Below, one piece after another: positions 36,519 to 45,501 of a stretch of 64,000 nucleotides of DNA. The stretch spans positions 5,270,001 to 5,334,000 of the forward strand of contig NZ_AP024109.1 of the NCBI RefSeq assembly GCF_016591715.1. Direction: 5' to 3'. The translations under genes and the position numbers were made by a program. The stretch is from Mesorhizobium sp. J8 (GTDB lineage Bacteria; Pseudomonadota; Alphaproteobacteria; Rhizobiales; Rhizobiaceae). Position 1 is the first letter of the stretch. The number at the start of each line of letters is the position of its first letter. The notes beneath the pieces were generated by a model that saw only the letters and a list, made by a program, of their open reading frames with translations, was not told the DNA's origin and did no database searches.

Positions 36519-36863
36519 ATGGCGCATGTCATTGAACGCGACAGCTGGGCCGAATCTCCCGACCTGTGGAAAGGCGAGTTGCAATGCGGCCAGTTCGGCG
36601 CCAATTCCTGCCTGATCTTCAACTATCAGGAAAAGATCGGCGGCGGCCCGCGCCTGCACAAGCATCCCTACGCCGAGATCTTCGTCATCCGGTCCGGCAC
36701 TGGTCTTTTCACGATCGGCGACCGGGAGATCACGGCCACGGCCGGCCAGATCCTGATCGTGCCGCCCGGCACGCCACACAAATTCACCAATCTCGGCCCC
36801 GGTCCGCTCGAAAGCACCGACATTCACGAGAACGGCCACTTCATCACCGGGTGGCTGGAATAG
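36519..36863 (+). CDS. small single-domain cupin protein
   Basis: The 114-residue protein is a conserved-barrel cupin: motif 1 LHKHPYAEIFVIRSGTG with the HxH and Glu metal ligands, and motif 2 PPGTPHKFTNLG with the last His. It probably binds a metal ion and a small ligand; no specific reaction can be assigned. It begins five bases after the vapC stop, so it may be carried on the toxin-antitoxin transcript, but is unlikely to belong to it functionally. Confidence 0.85.
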   Translation: MAHVIERDSWAESPDLWKGELQCGQFGANSCLIFNYQEKIGGGPRLHKHPYAEIFVIRSGTGLFTIGDREITATAGQILIVPPGTPHKFTNLGPGPLESTDIHENGHFITGWLE

Positions 36864-36864
36864 G

Positions 36865-36909
36865 CCATAATCCCGAAAAGTGGGAACCGGTTTTCGGGAA
36901 AGATTATGG
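36865..36909. repeat. palindromic repeat, family B
   Basis: ccataatc / gattatgg arms and inner cccgaaaa / ttttcggg around gtgggaaccgg. This is the most symmetric family B copy, between convergent genes, so it could also act as a hairpin 3' end. Confidence 0.75.
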
Positions 36910-36925
36910 TCAAACCAAAGAGCGC

Positions 36926-37237
36926 CTAACTGGCGCCCAGCCTGACCAGCACGGCTCTGGGAATATCGTATTCGCGGATCACCGCATCGTGCTTGCGCAA
37001 GCCGCAAAGCTCGCGCTGAATGAAGTAGGCATGGACGGCCGCGGCGGCTTCCTTGAGCAGCCGGTTGCGATGCTCGCCCTCGCCATGGTCGCGCAACTTC
37101 GCCAGGGTCTCCTCGACACGCTGACCGGCGCGGCCGAGGGCGGCGGCCTTTTCGGCGAGGATTTCGTGGCCGAGCAGGTCGAGCGCGCTTTCCTGCGCGC
37201 CTGACCGTCCGAAATTGGTGGGCATGCGTACCGACAT
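36926..37237 (-). CDS. DUF6665 family protein
   Basis: The 103-residue, mostly helical protein has ALDLLGHEILAEKAAALGRAGQRVEETLAKL, then AYFIQRELCGLRKHDAVIREYDIPRAVLVRLGAS, the pattern of the DUF6665 family of Alphaproteobacteria. There is no signal peptide or enzyme motif. It lies nine bases after the last ABC exporter gene and on the same strand, so it may be the final gene of that operon. Function unknown. Confidence 0.75.
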   Translation of the reverse strand: MSVRMPTNFGRSGAQESALDLLGHEILAEKAAALGRAGQRVEETLAKLRDHGEGEHRNRLLKEAAAAVHAYFIQRELCGLRKHDAVIREYDIPRAVLVRLGAS

Positions 37238-37246
37238 GACGCCGTT

Positions 37247-39130
37247 CTACTCCGCCGGCCGCGTCTCTTCCAGCGCGCTTTCCTCGTTGAACAGGAAACC
37301 GCCGGACTGCCGTTTCCAGAGCCGCGCATAGAGCCCGTCGAGCGCCACCAGCTCATCATGCGTGCCCTGTTCGACGATGCGGCCGCCGTCGAGCACCACC
37401 AGCCGGTCAAGTGCCGCGATGGTGGAGAGCCGGTGCGCGATGGCGATCACGGTCTTGTTTTCCATCAGCCTGGTCAGGTTCTCCTGGATCGCCGCCTCGA
37501 TGTCCGAATCGAGCGCCGAGGTCGCCTCGTCCAGGATGAGGATCGGCGCGTCCTTGAGGAAGACACGTGCGATCGCCACGCGCTGCCGTTGCCCGCCGGA
37601 GAGCTTCACGCCGCGCTCGCCGACATAGGCCTCGTAGCCGGCGCGACCTCTGGTGTCGCGCAGTCCCAGGATGAAGTCGTGCGCTTCGGCCTTTTTCGCC
37701 GCCGCAATCACTTGCGCGTCGGTGGCGTCCGGCATGCCGAGCTTGATGTTGTCGCGCAGCGAGCGGTGGAACAGCGCGGTGTCCTGGCTGACGACGCCGA
37801 TATTGCCGCGCAGCGAGTTCTGCGTCACATGCGCGATATCCTGGCCGTCGATCAGGATCCGGCCGCCTTCGAGGTCGTAAAGGCGCAGGATCAGGTTTGC
37901 CAACGTCGTCTTGCCCGCGCCGGACGGGCCGACAAGGCCGACCTTCTCGCCCGGACGAACGGCGAGGTCGATGCCGTCGAGAACGCCTGCCCCCTTGCCG
38001 TAGTGGAAAATGACGTTGCTGACGTCGATGCGGCCGCCGGTGACGACCAGCTCCCTGGCGTCCGGCGCGTCGGTCAGGCCGAGCGGCTGCGAGATCAACG
38101 CCTTCGAATTCTCCAGCACGCCGAGATTCCGCAGGATGCCGTTGAGCTGCATCATCAGCCGGCCGAGCAGCATGTTGAGCCTCAGCACCAGCGACAGTGT
38201 GAAGGCGACGGCGCCGACCGTGATCGAGCCTTCGACCCACAGATAGACGGCGAAGGCAGCGATCGCCGTGATCATGACGCCGGAGAGCATGGTCAGCGCC
38301 ATGCGCACGCCGGTCAGCCGGCGCGTGAACGGCCGCAGCGCGTCGAGATAGATGTCGAAGCCGCTACGGATGTAGCGGTCGTCGCCATCGGCCGAAAACA
38401 GCTTCAGCGTCTGCACGTTGGAATAGGAATCGACGATGCGGCCGGTGATCATCGAGCCGGCCTCGGCGGTCGCCTCGGCATGCTTGCGGATCGCCGGCAG
38501 GTAGAGTTTTGCCAGCCAGCCGAACGCGGCGATCCACACCACCACCATGACCGCCAGCCGCAGATCCAGCCCAGCGACCAGCGCCAGTGTGGTTACCGTA
38601 TAGACGATCATGAACCAGACCACCTCGATGAAGCTTTCCATCAGGTCGCCCGTCGCCTGCCCGGCCTGCCAGACCTTTGTCGCGATGCGCCCGGCGAAAT
38701 CGTTCTGGAAGAAGGCGTAGGACTGCCGGGAGACGTGCCGGTGCGCCTGCCAGCGCACCAGATTGTAGAAACCGGGCGTGATTGTCTGCTCGTCGACCAG
38801 CGCCGACAGGCCGACGATCGCCGTGCGGATGACGAGCACCACCGCGCCCATGAACAGGAGCTCGGGGCCGGCGGCGGTCCAAAGCGCCTGCCAGCTGCGC
38901 TCGCCGGGCAGCTGGTCGAGGATGTCGACCAGCCTGCCGACGAAATAGAACAGGCCTGCCTCGACCAGCGGCGCGATGCCGCCGATGATCAGCATGGCGA
39001 AGAAGGCAAGCTTCGCCTGTCCGACATAGTGCCAGAGGAAGCCGCCGACGCCGGCGGGCGGCCGCAGATTCGCGGGCTCGCGGAACGGGTAGACCCAGTG
39101 CTCGAACCAGCGATAGATGGCTTGCATCAT
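37247..39130 (-). CDS. ABC exporter, permease-ATPase fusion (third of tandem trio)
   Basis: The 627-residue half-transporter has an N-terminal six-helix domain (residues about 40-330) and a nucleotide-binding domain with Walker A GPSGAGKTT, signature LSGGQRQR, Walker B ILILDEATS and the switch His in AHRLST. Nothing essential is missing, so it can form homo- or heterodimers. It begins RWFEHWVYPF, aligning with the other two. ATG at 39130 overlaps the previous stop (ATGA). Substrate unknown. Confidence 0.92.
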   Translation of the reverse strand: MMQAIYRWFEHWVYPFREPANLRPPAGVGGFLWHYVGQAKLAFFAMLIIGGIAPLVEAGLFYFVGRLVDILDQLPGERSWQALWTAAGPELLFMGAVVLVIRTAIVGLSALVDEQTITPGFYNLVRWQAHRHVSRQSYAFFQNDFAGRIATKVWQAGQATGDLMESFIEVVWFMIVYTVTTLALVAGLDLRLAVMVVVWIAAFGWLAKLYLPAIRKHAEATAEAGSMITGRIVDSYSNVQTLKLFSADGDDRYIRSGFDIYLDALRPFTRRLTGVRMALTMLSGVMITAIAAFAVYLWVEGSITVGAVAFTLSLVLRLNMLLGRLMMQLNGILRNLGVLENSKALISQPLGLTDAPDARELVVTGGRIDVSNVIFHYGKGAGVLDGIDLAVRPGEKVGLVGPSGAGKTTLANLILRLYDLEGGRILIDGQDIAHVTQNSLRGNIGVVSQDTALFHRSLRDNIKLGMPDATDAQVIAAAKKAEAHDFILGLRDTRGRAGYEAYVGERGVKLSGGQRQRVAIARVFLKDAPILILDEATSALDSDIEAAIQENLTRLMENKTVIAIAHRLSTIAALDRLVVLDGGRIVEQGTHDELVALDGLYARLWKRQSGGFLFNEESALEETRPAE

Positions 39131-41019
39131 TCGGCGGCTTCACCTTTCGTCGGCAGATCGTCGGCGACCGGTTTCTCCTCCAGCAGGAATCCACCAGACT
39201 GGCGCCGCCAGAGCTGGGCGTAGAGCCCGCCCTTGGCGATCAGCGCCTCATGCGAGCCGTCCTCGACGATGCGGCCCTTGTCCATGACGACGAGCCGGTC
39301 CATCGCCGCGATGGTGGACAGCCGGTGGGCTATGGCGATGACGGTCTTGCCCTGCATCAGCTTGTAGAGGTTCTCCTGGATGGCGGCCTCCACTTCCGAA
39401 TCGAGCGCGGACGTAGCCTCGTCGAGGATCAGGATCGGTGCGTCCTTCAGCATAACGCGGGCGATTGCGATGCGTTGCCGCTGGCCGCCGGACAGCTTCA
39501 CGCCGCGCTCGCCGACAAGCGCCTCATAGCCGCTCTGCCCATGCGGATCGGTCAGCCCCGCGATCACATCGTCGATCTGGGCGGCCTTGGCGGCGCTGAA
39601 CATCGCCTCGTCGCTGGCCGACTGGCGCCCATATTTGAGGTTCTCGCGAACCGACCGGTGCAAGAGCGAGGTGTCCTGGTTGACGAAGCCGATCGCCGCG
39701 CGAACGCTTTCCTGCGAGACGTTGCGGATATCCTGCCCGTCGATCAGCACCTTGCCGTCCTGCACGTCGAACAGCCTGAGCACGAGATTGACCAGCGTCG
39801 ACTTGCCGGCCCCGGAACGGCCGATCAGGCCGACCCGCTCGCCCGGCGCGATCTTCAGCGACAGATTGTCGATGACGCCGCCTTTGCCGTCCTTGCGCCA
39901 GTAGTTGAAGTTCACCCGGTCGAACTCGATGCCGCCGGCGGTCACGACGAGGGCCGGCGCGTCGGGCCGGTCTTGCATCACGATCGGCCGCGCGATCGTC
40001 GTCATCGAATTGCTGGCGACGCCGATCTGCCGGAAAACGTTGGCGCCGACATCGAGGATCCTGCCGGAGATGTTGGCGATCTGCAGCGCGAACGGTATCG
40101 CGGTCGCCACGGCCGCGGTGGTCATGGCGCCGGCGTTCCAGCCGGCGAGCGCGAGCCAGCTCACCGCGATAAGCAGCGCCGCGTTGAGGATGAACAGGGC
40201 CGACCACATCAGCGTGAAAACGCGCATCAGCTGGTAGAACGTATCGGCGTGCTCGACCACCGCCTCGGAGACATATTTGTCTTCGTGCTCGCCGGTCGAG
40301 AACGTCTTGAGCGTCAGGATGTTGGTGTAGCTGTCGACCATGCGGCCGCTCACCTGCGACCACCGCTCCGACAGTTGGGACGAGCGTTGCGTGATCCTGG
40401 GCATCGCCGACCAGAAGATCAGGCAATAGAACACCAGCCACACCGCCACCACGGCCAGCAACAGCGGGTCGAGCCGCGCCAGCACGACGATGGCGACCGC
40501 GACGAAGACCAGCGCATACCAAACGGCGTCGACGGTGAGGTTCACGCTCATCTCCATTGAATCGCCGCTCTGCATGACCTTGGTTCCGATGCGGCCCGCG
40601 AAGTCGTTCTGGAAGAACGACCAGTCCTGGCGCACGACATGCCAATGGCTTTGCCAACGGATGAGGTCGATGAGGTTCGGTGCGATGGCATGGTTGCGGA
40701 TCAGCGCGTCGATGACCATCGACAACGGGCGCAGCAGCACGACGAACGCCATCAGCATGAGCAGCGGCCCGTGCGCGGCGAAGAATTCGCCCGGCCTGGT
40801 GCTGGAGAGCAGGCCCACGATCAAGCCGACGAAAATCGGCAGCATCGCGTCCACGATTGCCGCGACCGCAACGATGACGATGCGCAGCCAATAGGCGGTA
40901 CGAAACTGCCTTATGAAATACCAGTAGAAGCGCCAAAGCCCCATTGGCGGCTGCCTGTCGTCGGCCAGCGCCACCGGCGAATAACGGCTTTCGAACCAGG
41001 TGAAGATGCGGTCGAGCAT
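39127..41019 (-). CDS. ABC exporter, permease-ATPase fusion (second of tandem trio)
   Basis: The 630-residue half-transporter has the same layout: membrane domain, Walker A GRSGAGKST, LSGGQRQR and LILDEATSALD. Its last 100 residues are nearly identical to those of the first gene, though the membrane domains differ much more. ATG at 41019 (MLDRIFTWFESR) is chosen; the frame extends upstream through a repeat and is not conserved-looking. It overlaps the third gene by four bases. Confidence 0.92.
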   Translation of the reverse strand: MLDRIFTWFESRYSPVALADDRQPPMGLWRFYWYFIRQFRTAYWLRIVIVAVAAIVDAMLPIFVGLIVGLLSSTRPGEFFAAHGPLLMLMAFVVLLRPLSMVIDALIRNHAIAPNLIDLIRWQSHWHVVRQDWSFFQNDFAGRIGTKVMQSGDSMEMSVNLTVDAVWYALVFVAVAIVVLARLDPLLLAVVAVWLVFYCLIFWSAMPRITQRSSQLSERWSQVSGRMVDSYTNILTLKTFSTGEHEDKYVSEAVVEHADTFYQLMRVFTLMWSALFILNAALLIAVSWLALAGWNAGAMTTAAVATAIPFALQIANISGRILDVGANVFRQIGVASNSMTTIARPIVMQDRPDAPALVVTAGGIEFDRVNFNYWRKDGKGGVIDNLSLKIAPGERVGLIGRSGAGKSTLVNLVLRLFDVQDGKVLIDGQDIRNVSQESVRAAIGFVNQDTSLLHRSVRENLKYGRQSASDEAMFSAAKAAQIDDVIAGLTDPHGQSGYEALVGERGVKLSGGQRQRIAIARVMLKDAPILILDEATSALDSEVEAAIQENLYKLMQGKTVIAIAHRLSTIAAMDRLVVMDKGRIVEDGSHEALIAKGGLYAQLWRRQSGGFLLEEKPVADDLPTKGEAAE

Positions 41020-41170
41020 TTTTCTCTCATAGGCGCCGGAAACCCGCCGGCGCCTGATTTGGTCGCCGCCAGCCTCTGACCAGGTCGTGGTTACGCCCGG
41101 GATCGATTCCCGGCAATCGCCCGTAACCTTGATGCCGGAGCGGCCCGACGGAGCCGTCGGGCGCTCCAAG

Positions 41171-41230
41171 TCTTTGTTCCTGCGCAATTCCAGACAGAAA
41201 ACCGCTACGCGCTTTTCCTGGAATTGCTGC
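41171..41230. repeat. repeat family A, module A2 (diverged)
   Basis: gcaattccagacagaaaaccgc through cttttcctggaattgct matches A2 with several changes, in the 218-bp gap between the first and second exporter genes. It may weaken coupling between them or form a processing hairpin. Confidence 0.65.
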
Positions 41231-41237
41231 GATCGCG

Positions 41238-43142
41238 TCACTCCGCCGCCAACTCGGATTGAGGCGCTTTGGCGTCGGCCGGCGCGTCATCGAGCAGGAA
41301 GCCGCCCGACTGGCGTTGCCAGAGCTGCGCGTAAAGCCCGCCCTTGGCGACGAGTTCCTCATGCGAGCCTTCCTCGATGATGCGGCCCTTGTCCATGACG
41401 ACGAGCCTGTCCATCGCCGCAATCGTCGACAGCCGATGCGCGATGGCAATCACGGTCTTGCCCTGCATCAGCTTGTAGAGGTTCTCCTGGATCGCCGCCT
41501 CGGCTTCCGAATCGAGCGCCGAGGTCGCCTCGTCGAGGATCAGGATCGGCGCGTCTTTCAGCATGACGCGGGCGATCGCGATGCGCTGCCGCTGACCGCC
41601 GGACAGTTTGACGCCCCGGTCACCGACATGGGCGTCGAATCCCTTGCGGCCGTTGTGGTCCGAAAGCCCGCCGATGAAATTGAGCGCCTCCGCCCGGCGC
41701 GCCGCCTCGATCAGCATCTCGTCGGTCGCATCGGGCCGGCCGTAAAGGATGTTCTCCTTCACCGAGCGGTGCAGCAGCGAGGTGTCCTGCGTCACCATGC
41801 CGATCTGCGCGCGCAGCGAATCCTGCGTGACGGCCGCGATCTCCTGGCCGTCGACGAGGATCCTGCCGCTTTCCAGGTCGTAGAAACGCAGCAGCAGGTT
41901 GACCAGCGTCGACTTGCCGGCGCCGGAGCGTCCGACGATGCCGACCTTCTCGCCGGGCTTCACGGTGAGCGACAGGTTCTCGATGACGCCCTTCTGCTTG
42001 CCGTAATGGAAGCGGATGTCCTCGAAGCGGATTTCACCCCGGCTGACGGCGATGTCCTTCGCGCCCGGCCTGTCTTCGACCAGGCGCGGCAGCGAGATCG
42101 ACTGGATGCCATCCTGCACCGTGCCGATATTCTCGAACAGCCCGGACATCTCCCACATGATCCACTGCGACATGCCCCACATGCGCAGCACCAGGCCGAT
42201 GACCACGGCGACGGCGCCGATCGTCACCGCCTCGCCCAACCACAGCCAGAGCGAGATTGCCGTCACCGAAAACAGAAGCAGCGAGTTCAGGATGTAGAGC
42301 AGTCCGTACAGCACCGTCACCAGCCGCATCGAGCGATAGACGGTGTCGAGGAAGCTCGCCATGCCTTCCCTGGCGAAAGTCGCCTCGCGCCGCGCATGCG
42401 AAAACAGCTTCACCGTCTGGATGTTGGTGTAGCTGTCGACGACGCGCCCGGTCATGGTCGAGCGCGCATTGGCCTGCTCCTCGCCGACCCTGCCCAGCCG
42501 CGGGATGAAAAAGCGCAAAAGCCCAACATAGCCGACCAGCCAGACGGCAAGCGGCGCCGCCAGCCGCCAGTCGGCCGAGCCGACGATGAACAGCATGCCG
42601 AGGAAATAGACGATGACGTAGTTCAAGACGTCGATCAGCTTGATCACGCATTCGCGCACAGCGAGCGCCGTCTGCATCAGCTTGGTGGCGATGCGGCCGG
42701 CGAACTCGTCCTGGTAGAAGGCCATCGACTGCTTGAGCAGATAGCGATGCACCTGCCAGCGGATGCGCATGGGATAGTTGCCCATCAGCGTCTGCTGGTT
42801 GAGCAGCGAATGCAGCCAGACCGTGCCCGGCAGCGCGAACAGCACGACGAAAGCCATGCCGGCGAGCTTCCAGTGCTCAGTCTGCAGAAAGGTTTCGCGG
42901 TTCTGCGCCGACAGCCAGTCGACGATGCGGCCAAGGAAGCCGAACATCCAGACTTCGGTGAAAGCGATCGCCGTCACCAGCACCGCATCGAGGATGATAT
43001 AGGGCCAGGCGCCGCGTGTATAATGCACGCAGAACGCGATCAGCGTCTTCGGCGGCTCGACCGGCTCCGCAGCCGGGAAGGGATTGAGCCTGTTTTCAAA
43101 CCAGCGGAACATTCCGGCACTCACGATGCTGTGCGCGCTCAC
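41238..43142 (-). CDS. ABC exporter, permease-ATPase fusion (first of tandem trio)
   Basis: The half-transporter (up to 634 residues) has a six-helix membrane domain and an intact ATPase domain (Walker A GRSGAGKST near residue 403, LSGGQRQR, LILDEATSALD). Three starts compete: GTG 43142, which overlaps the upstream stop as GTGA; GTG 43124, which best aligns the WFE motif with its two paralogues; and ATG 43112. None has a strong ribosome site, favouring coupled initiation. Exported substrate unknown. Confidence 0.9.
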   Translation of the reverse strand: MSAHSIVSAGMFRWFENRLNPFPAAEPVEPPKTLIAFCVHYTRGAWPYIILDAVLVTAIAFTEVWMFGFLGRIVDWLSAQNRETFLQTEHWKLAGMAFVVLFALPGTVWLHSLLNQQTLMGNYPMRIRWQVHRYLLKQSMAFYQDEFAGRIATKLMQTALAVRECVIKLIDVLNYVIVYFLGMLFIVGSADWRLAAPLAVWLVGYVGLLRFFIPRLGRVGEEQANARSTMTGRVVDSYTNIQTVKLFSHARREATFAREGMASFLDTVYRSMRLVTVLYGLLYILNSLLLFSVTAISLWLWLGEAVTIGAVAVVIGLVLRMWGMSQWIMWEMSGLFENIGTVQDGIQSISLPRLVEDRPGAKDIAVSRGEIRFEDIRFHYGKQKGVIENLSLTVKPGEKVGIVGRSGAGKSTLVNLLLRFYDLESGRILVDGQEIAAVTQDSLRAQIGMVTQDTSLLHRSVKENILYGRPDATDEMLIEAARRAEALNFIGGLSDHNGRKGFDAHVGDRGVKLSGGQRQRIAIARVMLKDAPILILDEATSALDSEAEAAIQENLYKLMQGKTVIAIAHRLSTIAAMDRLVVMDKGRIIEEGSHEELVAKGGLYAQLWQRQSGGFLLDDAPADAKAPQSELAAE

Positions 43143-43711
43143 GCGGCGCGGGATTGATAGGGTAGGTTTTGCAGCCGCGCGGCATTGCGGGCCGGCGACA
43201 CGGAATCATCCGTGTCGCCGGCCCTGCTGCTCGCAATATAGGGTTTCGCCGGCATTTCGCCGACAGGTTCGTTCGACGATCCTGACGGCCCCGAACTTGC
43301 CGACAAAGAGCCTGCCCGATTCCTGTCGCCCGGCCGGATCAGGCGGATGATCCGCCGCACCAGCGTGGGCCGGCTGTGGTCGGGCACCGCGCGCGAGAAA
43401 TCGACGTCCGGCAGCATGCCGCGATGCGGCCTGCGCCGTTCCTCGGCATGCACCGCCGACGAATAGGTCTCGCCGATCAGCAGCGCCCAGGTCGCCACCT
43501 TGCGCTCATGCAGGCTTCTTGAGCCTGGTATCTTGTAGGGATCGAACATTGGTCCGTCCTCCATATGCAAATGCGTTAAAAAGGGTGATGCGGCCTCGAC
43601 CACCGGCATTCGGCCGAAGGCGCGGACAGAATCGGTCGGGACCAGACGACGAGCGTCAGCCTCGACACGTTCGGCGGGGGCGCGGCGCCCCTTTGGCAGT
43701 TTGAAAAACAT
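43139..43711 (-). CDS. basic protein of unknown function leading the ABC operon
   Basis: The 190-residue protein is not recognised. It is Arg/Pro-rich with a basic amphipathic stretch (VRRIIRLIRPGDRNR, about residue 118) and a Ser/Gly/Pro-rich C-terminal part; a middle segment (DPYKIPGSRSLHERKVATWALLIGE) looks more ordered. No signal peptide. AAGGA precedes ATG at 43711, and the stop overlaps the possible GTG start of the exporter gene in GTGA, supporting a genuine coupled gene. A leader or regulatory partner is possible. Confidence 0.55.
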   Translation of the reverse strand: MFFKLPKGRRAPAERVEADARRLVPTDSVRAFGRMPVVEAASPFLTHLHMEDGPMFDPYKIPGSRSLHERKVATWALLIGETYSSAVHAEERRRPHRGMLPDVDFSRAVPDHSRPTLVRRIIRLIRPGDRNRAGSLSASSGPSGSSNEPVGEMPAKPYIASSRAGDTDDSVSPARNAARLQNLPYQSRAA

Positions 43712-43777
43712 CGCAAGATTCCTTCGAAGGCCGAAAATTGGGTTCGGCGGGAATCGGTGCGATGAGGACTTAAAGTG

Positions 43778-43870
43778 TCAGAAGAATCGTCGTACCGAAA
43801 CCGCCGGCGGGCATACGCGAGCCCCGGATGGGAGCTGCCCGGAGAGGAGCTGGAAGTGCATGGTCATCAT
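43778..43870 (-). CDS. possible 30-residue leader ORF
   Basis: A strong site, GGAGGGG, precedes ATG-ATG at 43870, opening a 30-codon frame that starts MMTMHFQLLSGQ and ends VSVRRFF. It lies 66 bases upstream of the basic protein gene on the same strand. It could be a leader peptide of the ABC operon or a small protein. The rest of 43712-44010 shows nothing else of note. Confidence 0.35.
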   Translation of the reverse strand: MMTMHFQLLSGQLPSGARVCPPAVSVRRFF

Positions 43871-44010
43871 GTGTTCCCCTCCGTTCGGTTCGGGTTGACG
43901 ATGGTGGGCATATACTCGACTTCGCAGAAAATGGCCACCCGCCAGCCCAGAAATCGCCGAAAGCCGGAGATGCCTGTGGCCGATCTGCCACTTATTAGCA
44001 GGATGCGGAA

Positions 44011-44472
44011 ATGAACGATCGTCTGCGCATCGCGCTCTACCAGCCGGATATCGCCGGCAACACCGGGACAATCCTGCGCTTCGCCGCCTGCCTCGAGATC
44101 GGCGTCGATATCATCGAGCCGGCTGGTTTCCCGCTCTCCGACCGGGCGCTGAAACGGGCCGGCATGGATTACCTCGAAATGGCGGCGCTCTCCCGCCATG
44201 CCGACTGGCACGCCTTCGAGGAATGGCGAAAGGCGCATGCGCGCCGCCTTGTGCTGCTCACCACCAAGGCCGCGACCGCTTATACCGATTTCGCTTTCGC
44301 CGCCGGCGACATTCTTCTGTTCGGTCGCGAATCCGCGGGCGTGACGGAAGAGGTCCACCACGCGGCGGATGCGCGACTGACCATTCCGATGCGGCCGGGC
44401 GCGCGCAGCATCAATGTCGCGCTTTCGGTCGCCATGGTCGCGGGCGAAGCGCTCCGCCAGCTCGGAAAATAA
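44011..44472 (+). CDS. trmL: tRNA (cytidine/uridine-34 2'-O)-methyltransferase
   Basis: The 153-residue SPOUT enzyme methylates the wobble ribose of certain leucine tRNAs. It has the N-terminal [17 protein letters not shown], and the knot motifs [10 protein letters not shown] and [10 protein letters not shown] that bind SAM. Length matches minimal TrmL. It begins with ATG at 44011 close to leftward genes, and soxR follows 145 bases later. Confidence 0.93.
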   Translation: MNDRLRIALYQPDIAGNTGTILRFAACLEIGVDIIEPAGFPLSDRALKRAGMDYLEMAALSRHADWHAFEEWRKAHARRLVLLTTKAATAYTDFAFAAGDILLFGRESAGVTEEVHHAADARLTIPMRPGARSINVALSVAMVAGEALRQLGK

Positions 44473-44581
44473 TCTTTGCGCTTCCACGCCATCCCGAACC
44501 GCCACCCCTTCCGCCGTCATTCTCACCCAGGCGCACATCGCCTTCTCCTGCGGTTGCCCTATCGATTTTTCCTGGCTACAA

Positions 44582-44599
44582 GCTCAACTTAACTTGAGG
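44582..44599 (+). promoter_or_regulatory. SoxR box upstream of soxR
   Basis: gctcaacttaacttgagg is an 18-base near-palindrome that differs at few positions from the classic SoxR operator (cctcaagttaacttgagg). It lies 18 bases before the soxR start, so SoxR probably controls its own gene. No other copy was noticed in the window. Confidence 0.7.
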
Positions 44600-44617
44600 T
44601 CAAGCGGGAATTCGAAG

Positions 44618-45112
44618 ATGGCTCCGGTGAGGGAATTGACGGTCGGCCAGGTGGCGATGCGCAGCGGCGTTGCGGTGTCGGCGCTGCATTTCTACGAGGC
44701 GCGCGGGCTGATCCGCAGCCATCGCACGTCCGGCAACCAGCGGCGCTACGGCCGCGATGTGCTCAGGCGCGTGGCGATCATCCGCGTCGCTCAGGAGGTC
44801 GGCATCTCGCTTGCCGACATCGCCCGGGCGTTCCAGTCCCTGCCCGAAGAGCGCACGCCGAACCGCGAGGACTGGCACCTGCTTTCGACAGCCTGGCGCG
44901 ACGACCTCGACCAGAAAATCGCCCAACTCAAGAAATTGCGCGATGGCCTGACCGACTGCATTGGTTGCGGCTGCATGTCGATCGACAAGTGTCCGCTGAG
45001 AAACAAGGAAGACCGGCTGGCCCGGGAGGGTACGGGGGCGAGGCGGCTGGTTCTTCCTTCTCCCCGTTCACGGGGAGAAGGTGCCCGAAGGGCGGATGAG
45101 GGGCAGCGCTGA
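44618..45112 (+). CDS. soxR: redox-sensitive MerR-family regulator SoxR
   Basis: The 164-residue regulator has an N-terminal MerR HTH ([26 protein letters not shown]) and the [2Fe-2S] motif [12 protein letters not shown], the SoxR pattern C-x2-C-x-C-x5-C. It activates genes when redox-active compounds oxidise the cluster. ATG at 44618 follows the SoxR box. The last 19 or so residues are encoded by a family D repeat (from 45053), making the protein slightly longer than usual. Confidence 0.93.
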   Translation: MAPVRELTVGQVAMRSGVAVSALHFYEARGLIRSHRTSGNQRRYGRDVLRRVAIIRVAQEVGISLADIARAFQSLPEERTPNREDWHLLSTAWRDDLDQKIAQLKKLRDGLTDCIGCGCMSIDKCPLRNKEDRLAREGTGARRLVLPSPRSRGEGARRADEGQR

Positions 45113-45240
45113 CTTCGGCCATTGGCAGCACCCCCGGGCGGCGCCAAAAACTATCGTCTGGCTACGCGATAACCTCACAGGCCGGCGCCGCCCCTCACCT
45201 GCCTACCGGCACCCTCTCTCCCCGTAAACGGGGCGAGGAA
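45053..45240. repeat. large inverted repeat, family D
   Basis: cttctccccgttcacggggagaaggtgcc with ggcggatgaggggc on the left, and cccctcacctgcc with cctctctccccgtaaacgggg on the right, enclose a centre of about 65 bases. The left arm is translated as the soxR tail. Confidence 0.7.
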
Positions 45241-45243
45241 ATC

Positions 45244-45501
45244 CTAATCCGCCGCCGGCAGCCGCCGCATGGTGAACTCGATCACGTCGCCCGGACGTTC
45301 GAACCAGCTTTCGATCTCGGTCCAATAAGCCTGCTTGGGGAAGCGCTCGAACCATTCCTTGGCCTTGAGGCGCGCCGCCGGCCGCGGCAGCACGAAGGTC
45401 TCGCGCAGGAAACCGTCGCGCGGCAGGTTTGCGCGCTCGGCGCGCGAGCGCTCCAGCCTCTTCTTCAAGCCATCCAGCGGCGGTCTTGCCGGGGTGCGCA
45501 C
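45244..45501 (-). CDS. conserved small basic protein, unknown function
   Basis: The 85-residue protein is Arg/Lys-rich with KKRLERSRAERANLPRDGFLR, then AKEWFERFPKQAYWTEIESW and an end VIEFTMRRL; no domain is recognised. GTG at 45501 is chosen because GGAG precedes it by seven bases; the frame runs upstream another 90 codons into hemF antisense sequence and is not credible there. It is divergent from hemF, with 119 bp between. Confidence 0.6.
   Translation of the reverse strand: MRTPARPPLDGLKKRLERSRAERANLPRDGFLRETFVLPRPAARLKAKEWFERFPKQAYWTEIESWFERPGDVIEFTMRRLPAAD

Noticed and set aside
43895..43916. ttgacg and tatact as a promoter for trmL
   Set aside because: The two elements are only ten bases apart, too close for a sigma-70-type promoter.
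43775..44014. 79-codon plus-strand frame overlapping trmL as ATGA
   Set aside because: The overlap is attractive, but no ribosome site precedes its start, the composition is not gene-like, and it lies opposite the better supported leader frame.
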